A stretch of DNA of 35,905 nucleotides from Pseudarthrobacter sp. fls2-241-R2A-127. Its GTDB lineage: Bacteria > Actinomycetota > Actinomycetes > Actinomycetales > Micrococcaceae. Positions 29,321 to 35,905 of the stretch are shown piece by piece. The notes beneath the pieces were generated by a model. That model did not search any database. It was not told the DNA's origin and saw nothing but the letters and a program-made list of their open reading frames with translations. The first letter of the stretch is position 1. Each line of letters begins with the position of its first letter. Location of the stretch: contig NZ_JARVSF010000040.1 in the NCBI RefSeq assembly GCF_030209355.1, positions 1-35,905 on the forward strand, given 5' to 3'. The position numbers and the translations under genes are program-made.

Positions 29321-29944
29321 GTGACTTTCCTTGAACCCATTACCCTGACCGGCCGGCACGTCATCCTGGAACCGCTGGCGGAGGAGCACCATGACGGCCT
29401 GGTGGAGGCCGCCAGGGACGGTGAGCTCTGGAAGCTTTGGTACACCTCAGTGCCTGCCCCGGATGCGATGGCCGCCGAGATCAGGCGGCGGCTCGCACTG
29501 CAGGGCCAGGGATCCATGCTGCCGTTCACCACACGGCTGATCGACGCGGCAACCGGCGGCCCGGGCCGCATCATCGGCATGACCACTTACATGAACATCG
29601 ACGCCGCCACGCCGCGCGTGGAGATCGGCTCCACCTGGAATGCGGCGTCCGTGCAGGGGACCGGGACCAACCCGGACTCGAAACTCCTGCTGCTCGGGCA
29701 CGCCTTCGAGGCCGTAGGCTGCCCTGCGGTGGAATTCCGCACGCACTGGCTGAACCACCAGTCGCGGGAGGCCATCGCCCGGCTCGGCGCCAAGCAGGAC
29801 GGCGTGCTGCGCAGCCACTCCAGGACCAGCGACGGAAACCTGCGGGACACCGTGGTGTTCTCCATCCTGGACCACGAATGGCCCGCCGTCCGCGCAGGGC
29901 TTGAGTACCGGCTGGACCGCCGCGGACCGGCTGCCCGGCGATGA
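29321..29944 (+). CDS. GNAT family N-acetyltransferase (RimJ/RimL-like)
   Basis: A 207-residue acetyltransferase with the RimJ/RimL layout: LEPITLTGRHVILEPLAEEH at the N-terminus, the central strand RIIGMTTYMNIDAATPRVEIGSTW and GCPAVEFRTHWLNHQSREAIARLGAKQDG near the C-terminus, which forms the acetyl-CoA-binding and C-terminal strands. The substrate is unknown; relatives modify ribosomal proteins, other proteins or small amines. The start is GTG 29321, probably leaderless. It lies 71 bases after the dehydrogenase gene and is not obviously part of that operon. Confidence 0.87.
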   Translation: MTFLEPITLTGRHVILEPLAEEHHDGLVEAARDGELWKLWYTSVPAPDAMAAEIRRRLALQGQGSMLPFTTRLIDAATGGPGRIIGMTTYMNIDAATPRVEIGSTWNAASVQGTGTNPDSKLLLLGHAFEAVGCPAVEFRTHWLNHQSREAIARLGAKQDGVLRSHSRTSDGNLRDTVVFSILDHEWPAVRAGLEYRLDRRGPAARR

Positions 29945-30002
29945 CACCAAAACTTTCCCCAGGGGACATGCGGCTCCCAGCGGCGTGTGGTTAGCTGTGC
30001 GG

Positions 30003-30718
30003 ATGAGCAAACGGGGCAGGCCCATGGACTGGGATGGAGCTGTCAACGCATGGCACGTTTCGGGCGGCATCTACCGGATGGGGCGGCGCGAGTGGCTGAC
30101 GGCCGCAGGGTGGCGGCAGGCGTTCGACGACGGCGTCCGCACGGTCATTGATCTCCGCAACGCAGCGGAAGGCCGGCGCCGGGACACCGACCCGCTGGTG
30201 CCCGCCGCGTGCTGGGCGGACATCGACGTGGTCCAGGCCCCCACCGAGGAGCCCGGCGACCCTCGGTTCATCGCCGTCACCGGGCCGTACCTGAACGACC
30301 CCGCGCATTACGCCGAGAACGCCCGGCTGTTCCCGGAAAAACTTGTTGGCGTCTTCCGGGCGATTGCCTGCGCCGCACCCAAGGGGGACGTCCTGCTGCA
30401 CTGCGCCGCCGGCCGCGACCGCAGCGGAATGGTGGCCGCCATGGTCCAGGACCTGGCCGGCGATTCCGACGAAGCGATCGCGGAGGGCTACCGGCGGGCC
30501 GCGCGGGGCATCAATGAGCGGTACCGCACGCACGGGCCCCCGCACAGCCGCGAACGCTACCTGGATGCCGCGGAACTGGAGCCGCTGCTGGAACAACGGG
30601 GCCTCACCGTGGCCGGGTTCGTCCGCGGCCTGGATACCCGCAACTACCTCCTGGCCAACGGCCTCAGCCCGGCTGAACTGGAGGCCGTCCTGGTCCTCTC
30701 CGGAGCGGAGGTGGCCGG

Positions 30719-30722
<4 letters not shown>
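30003..30722 (+). CDS. Tyrosine-protein phosphatase (PtpB-like)
   Basis: The 239-residue protein carries the phosphatase loop HCAAGRDRSG with nucleophile Cys134 and Arg140 (CX5R). The N-terminal VSGGIYRMG and TVIDLRN segments are typical of the Y_phosphatase3 family that includes mycobacterial PtpB. It probably removes phosphate from phosphotyrosine or phospholipids. ATG 30003 gives MSKRGRPMDWDG; a second ATG at 30024 is also possible. TTAGCT lies six bases before 30003 but lacks the conserved A at position 2. Its stop overlaps the start of the S1 protease gene by four bases (ATGA), so the two may be expressed together. Confidence 0.87.
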
Positions 30723-32941
<2,219 letters not shown>

Positions 32942-32959
32942 GTTTCGACAGGTCCAGCC

Positions 32960-32974
32960 GCCGGCCGGGCCGGC
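32960..32974. terminator. Weak hairpin between convergent protease and thioesterase genes
   Basis: GCCGG (32960-32964) pairs with CCGGC (32970-32974) around a 5-nt loop within a GC-rich palindromic stretch. It lies between two convergent stops at 32941 and 32985, so it may serve as a terminator. Support is weak. Confidence 0.3.
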
Positions 32975-32984
32975 TCAACCGACG

Positions 32985-33425
32985 TTACTTGTGGCGCTTC
33001 ATCAGCAGGTTGGTGATGCGCAGGGTGCACAGGCGCTGGCCTGCCTCATTGGTAATCAGCACCTCGTGCGTGGTCAGCGTGCCGCCCAGGTGGATGGGCG
33101 TGGCCGTGATGGTCACCTGGCCCTCCCGCGCGGACCGGTGATGGGTGGCCGACACGTCCACTCCCACCGCGGTCTTCCCCATGGTGCTCGCATGGATGAC
33201 GGCGGCCCAGGAGCCCACCGCCTCACCGACCGCCAGGGAGGCGCCGCCGTGCAGCAGCCCGAACGACTGCCGGTTGCCCTCCACGGGCATGGTGGCCACT
33301 ACCCGTTCCACGGACTCTTCCAGGATTTTCACGCCCATCTTTTCGTCCAGCTCGCCCAGCGTGATCTTCCACAGTTCATGCTGCGACGGCTGGTTGCCGC
33401 CGGAATCCTCGTGCGTGGCGCTCAT
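32985..33425 (-). CDS. paaI: PaaI-like hotdog-fold thioesterase
   Basis: The 146-residue protein has a hotdog fold with the HGG motif in SFGLLHGGASLAVGEAVGSWAA and the strand segment TAVGVDVSATHHRSAREGQV. The family hydrolyses acyl-CoA thioesters; PaaI releases CoA from dead-end intermediates of the phenylacetate pathway. ATG 33425 follows AAGGAG and was chosen over an upstream in-frame start without a ribosome site. The gene is divergent from paaZ and shares the region with the PaaR-like operator at 33501-33522, which supports the PaaI role. A general hydroxyphenylacetyl-type thioesterase is an alternative. Confidence 0.82.
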   Translation of the reverse strand: MSATHEDSGGNQPSQHELWKITLGELDEKMGVKILEESVERVVATMPVEGNRQSFGLLHGGASLAVGEAVGSWAAVIHASTMGKTAVGVDVSATHHRSAREGQVTITATPIHLGGTLTTHEVLITNEAGQRLCTLRITNLLMKRHK

Positions 33426-33496
33426 ACGTTCTCCTTTGGCTGGCGATTTCAGTCCCGGCCTTCTAGTGTGCGGCACGGCACTTCATGTATGGTGAA

Positions 33497-33522
33497 TATA
33501 TTACCGAACGGACGGTCAGTAA
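33497..33522 (+). promoter_or_regulatory. Promoter with PaaR-like operator of paaZ (and perhaps paaI)
   Basis: A TATATT hexamer at 33497-33502 overlaps by two bases a 22-bp imperfect palindrome at 33501-33522, TTACCGAACG then GACGGTCAGTAA. It shares 19 of 22 positions with the operator at 26259-26280. Transcription would start within the operator. It lies between divergent genes, so one repressor could control both. Confidence 0.65.
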
Positions 33523-33566
33523 TGACTGCTGTTTGCCTGCCCCCGTGTTGGAAGGACCCGTCAACG

Positions 33567-35678
33567 ATGACCACCACAGCCACAGCTCTCCAGGCCACGG
33601 TCGACACCGTGGAGACAGTGCCCAGCTTCGTCAAGGATGCCTGGTGGACGCCCGACGCCGGCACGGCGGCTTCCGCCGTCCCCGTACGGGACGCGAGCAC
33701 CGGGGAAATCCTGGCCAAGGTCAGCACGGAGGGCCTGGACCTGGGCGCCGTTGTCGAGTACGGCCGCACCACCGGCCAGACGGAACTTGGCAAGCTGACC
33801 TTCCACCAGCGCGCCCTCAAGCTCAAGGAACTGGCCCAGTACCTGAACGCCCGCCGCGAACACTTCTACAACTTCTCGTTCCAGACCGGCGCCACCAAGA
33901 TCGACTCCATGGTGGACATCGACGGCGGCATCGGCGTCCTGTTCACCTTTGGCTCCAAGGGCCGGCGCGAACTGCCCAACTCCCAAGTGGTGGTGGACGG
34001 CCCCATGGAGGTGCTGTCCAAGGACGGCTCCTTCGCCGGTGAACACATCTACACCCGCATCCCCGGCGTCGCCGTGCAGATCAACGCCTTCAACTTCCCG
34101 GTCTGGGGCATGCTCGAGAAGTTCGCCCCTGCGTTCATCGCCGGCGTCCCGACCATCGTCAAGCCCGCCACCCCCACCGGTTACGTGGCCGCAGCAGTGG
34201 TCAAGGCCATCGTTGAATCCAACATCCTGCCGGCGGGGTCGCTGCAGCTGGTCTCCGGCTCAGTGCGCGGCCTTCTGGACGTGCTGGACTACCGCGACCT
34301 GGTGGCCTTCACCGGTTCCGCGTCCACTGCCAAGTCCCTGAAGGCGCACCCGAACGTGGTGGAGGGCGGCGTGCGGTTCACGTCGGAAACGGACTCCTTG
34401 AACGCCGCCATCCTGGGCCCGGATGCCGTGGAAGGCACTCCGGAATTCGATGCCTTCGTGAAGTCCGTGGTGACCGAAATGACCGTCAAGGCCGGCCAGA
34501 AGTGCACCGCCATCCGCCGTGCCATCGTGCCGCAGGAGCTGGTGCCCGCCGTCTCCGCGGCCATTGGCAAGCGCATCTCGGAGCGCATCGTCCTGGGCGA
34601 TCCTCGCAGGGAGGGCGTCACCATGGGCGCCCTGGCCTCGGTGGAGCAACTTCAGGATGTGCGCGCCGCCGTGCAGTCCATGCTCGACGCCGGTGGTGAG
34701 CTTGCCTACGGAACGCTCGATTCGCCGTCGGTCACCTCTGCCGACGGAACCACCGGGGTAGTGGACGGCGGCGCCTTCATGGCACCCGTCGTCCTGAACT
34801 GGGACAACCCGGAAGCTGAAGCCATCCACTCCCTCGAAGCCTTCGGGCCGGTGTCGTCCGTGATCGGCTACAAGGACCTTACCGACGCCGTTCGCCTTGC
34901 CGCCCGGGGCGGCGGCTCCCTGGTGGCTTCCGTGTGCACCAACGATCCTGCGGTGGCCCGCGAACTGGTCACCGGCATCGCTGCCCACCACGGCCGCGTC
35001 CTGATGCTCAACCGCGAGGACGCCCGGTCCTCCACCGGCCACGGCTCGCCCGTGCCGCACCTGGTCCACGGCGGCCCCGGGCGCGCCGGCGGCGGCGAGG
35101 AACTTGGTGGCATCCGGTCGGTGCTGCACCACATGCAGCGCACCGCCATCCAGGGCTCCCCGAACATGCTCACCGCCGTCACCGGCGTCTGGCACACCGG
35201 CGCTGACCGGAACTTCACGGCGGAGACCGAGGGGAAGCACCCGTTCCGGAAGTCGCTGGAGACGCTGCGGATCGGCGATGCCGTCCGCTCGGATCTTCGG
35301 CAGGTCACGCTGGAGGACATCAGCGCATTCGCCAACTCCACCGGGGACACGTTCTACGCCCACACCAACCAGGAGGCGGCGGAAGCCAACCCGTTCTTCC
35401 CGGGCATCGTGGCGCACGGCTACCTGTTGCTGAGCTGGGCTGCCGGCCTGTTCGTGGAGCCGGCACCGGGTCCCGTGCTGGCCAACTACGGCCTGGAGAA
35501 CGCACGCTTCCTCACCCCGGTCGCGGCCGGTGACTCGATCCGGGTGACCCTCACCGCCAAGAAGATCACCCCGCGCGAAACCGACGAATACGGCGAGGTG
35601 GCCTGGGACGCGGTCCTGACCAACCAGAACGACGACATCGTGGCCACCTACGACGTCCTCACCCTCGTCGAAAAGTAA
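33567..35678 (+). CDS. paaZ: Bifunctional PaaZ: aldehyde dehydrogenase and oxepin-CoA hydrolase
   Basis: The 703-residue protein fuses an aldehyde dehydrogenase domain (about 1-530) with a MaoC-like hotdog hydratase domain (about 560-703). ALDH residues are Glu274 in FTSETDS and Cys313 in KAGQKCTAIRR. The hydrolase domain has the MaoC-type Asp594 and His599 in TGDTFYAHT and ends IVAHGYLLLSWAAGLF and on. In phenylacetate degradation the MaoC part opens the oxepin-CoA ring and the ALDH part oxidises the resulting semialdehyde. Length is close to E. coli PaaZ. ATG 33567 follows GAAGGA; the open frame further upstream has no suitable start and would overlap paaI. It is preceded by the PaaR-like operator. 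The pathway's oxygenase genes are not in the window. Confidence 0.93.
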   Translation: MTTTATALQATVDTVETVPSFVKDAWWTPDAGTAASAVPVRDASTGEILAKVSTEGLDLGAVVEYGRTTGQTELGKLTFHQRALKLKELAQYLNARREHFYNFSFQTGATKIDSMVDIDGGIGVLFTFGSKGRRELPNSQVVVDGPMEVLSKDGSFAGEHIYTRIPGVAVQINAFNFPVWGMLEKFAPAFIAGVPTIVKPATPTGYVAAAVVKAIVESNILPAGSLQLVSGSVRGLLDVLDYRDLVAFTGSASTAKSLKAHPNVVEGGVRFTSETDSLNAAILGPDAVEGTPEFDAFVKSVVTEMTVKAGQKCTAIRRAIVPQELVPAVSAAIGKRISERIVLGDPRREGVTMGALASVEQLQDVRAAVQSMLDAGGELAYGTLDSPSVTSADGTTGVVDGGAFMAPVVLNWDNPEAEAIHSLEAFGPVSSVIGYKDLTDAVRLAARGGGSLVASVCTNDPAVARELVTGIAAHHGRVLMLNREDARSSTGHGSPVPHLVHGGPGRAGGGEELGGIRSVLHHMQRTAIQGSPNMLTAVTGVWHTGADRNFTAETEGKHPFRKSLETLRIGDAVRSDLRQVTLEDISAFANSTGDTFYAHTNQEAAEANPFFPGIVAHGYLLLSWAAGLFVEPAPGPVLANYGLENARFLTPVAAGDSIRVTLTAKKITPRETDEYGEVAWDAVLTNQNDDIVATYDVLTLVEK

Positions 35679-35684
35679 CCCCGA

Positions 35685-35847
35685 CGCCCCATCACTTACT
35701 GCCGGTTTTTCCCAAACGCGCCATCACTTACTACCGGTTTTTCCCAAACGCGCCATCACTCTCCTCACCGAAGTGATGGCGCGTTTGTGGAAGTACGGCG
35801 GGATGTGATGGGGCGTGTGGGGGGATGGGGCGGGATGTGATGGGGCG
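35685..35847. repeat. 32-bp periodic palindromic repeat array
   Basis: The motif CGCSCCATCAC recurs at 35685, 35717 and 35749 (32-bp period), with TTACTRCCGGTTTTTCCCAAA between the first copies. The inverse motif GTGATGGSGCG recurs at 35773, 35805 and 35837, again 32 bp apart. The two halves mirror each other around a loop near 35761-35771, and the inner arms CAAACGCGCCATCACT (35745-35760) and its complement are perfect. It begins 7 bases after the paaZ stop and may act as a terminator or a REP-like intergenic repeat. It is not a CRISPR array. Confidence 0.8.
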
Positions 35848-35850
35848 TGT

Positions 35851-35905
<55 letters not shown>

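Noticed and set aside
29991..29996. Leaderless promoter of the tyrosine phosphatase gene (TTAGCT, six bases before 30003)
   Set aside because: It lacks the conserved A at position 2 of the -10 hexamer, so it was not counted with the clear examples.
32991..33566. N-terminal extension of PaaZ
   Set aside because: The frame stays open upstream, but it overlaps the paaI gene and the operator, and the normal PaaZ N-terminus with a ribosome site starts at 33567.
35685..35847. CRISPR array
   Set aside because: The units repeat with a 32-bp period but without unique spacers, the second half is inverted, and no cas gene is present.

Overview
The window reads as a chromosomal segment of a GC-rich actinobacterium, most like the Micrococcaceae (Arthrobacter/Pseudarthrobacter group). 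The reasons are strong G/C preference at third codon positions, a System II cytochrome c maturation operon beside menaquinone genes, an IniB/dynamin (Ini) cluster, many start codons placed directly after a TANNNT -10 hexamer (leaderless transcripts), a DinB2-type polymerase and LAxTG (sortase E type) surface anchoring. The assignment is inferred from gene content and style, not from a marker gene.

Layout. 1-1890: a possible upstream gene end, a long terminator, a Gln/Tyr/Pro-rich four-helix membrane protein and a YceI protein whose promoter carries a palindrome. 1893-6813: a tightly packed operon of a histidine phosphatase, a ResA/TlpA-like lipoprotein, CcdA, ResB and CcsB/ResC, which matures c-type cytochromes. 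6941-15690: the most unusual block, holding a membrane-anchored Hsp70-like ATPase, a LuxR-type regulator without a visible P-loop, an IniB-like protein and two dynamin-like GTPases resembling IniA and IniC. 15687-16645: two small membrane proteins on the minus strand. 16707-20159: a DUF4229 protein and menB-menE-menA for menaquinone synthesis. 20182-23109: a VOC protein, a CPBP protease and an APC amino acid permease. 23204-26225: dienelactone hydrolase, a DinB2-like Y-family polymerase, a small CsbD protein and a pentapeptide-like protein. 26253-35678: phenylacetate catabolism genes in two blocks (thiolase, enoyl-CoA hydratase and 3-hydroxyacyl-CoA dehydrogenase; then a PaaI-like thioesterase divergent from PaaZ). 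A GNAT enzyme, a tyrosine phosphatase and an LAxTG-anchored S1 protease lie between them. 35685-35905: a 32-bp periodic palindromic repeat, then a poly-G run that looks like a sequencing artefact.

How the genes work together. The cytochrome c operon and the men genes both serve the electron transport chain. The two phenylacetate blocks carry near-identical 22-bp palindromic operators (26259-26280 and 33501-33522), each next to a -10 hexamer. This suggests one TetR-type repressor, encoded outside the window, controls both. The Ini-like block is the best candidate for an under-described system: a predicted envelope or membrane-remodelling module with its own regulator and a promoter region rich in CCCCTA repeats ahead of iniB.

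No tRNA, rRNA, CRISPR array, transposase or prophage gene was seen. All functions are assigned by reading motifs by eye; no database search was possible.
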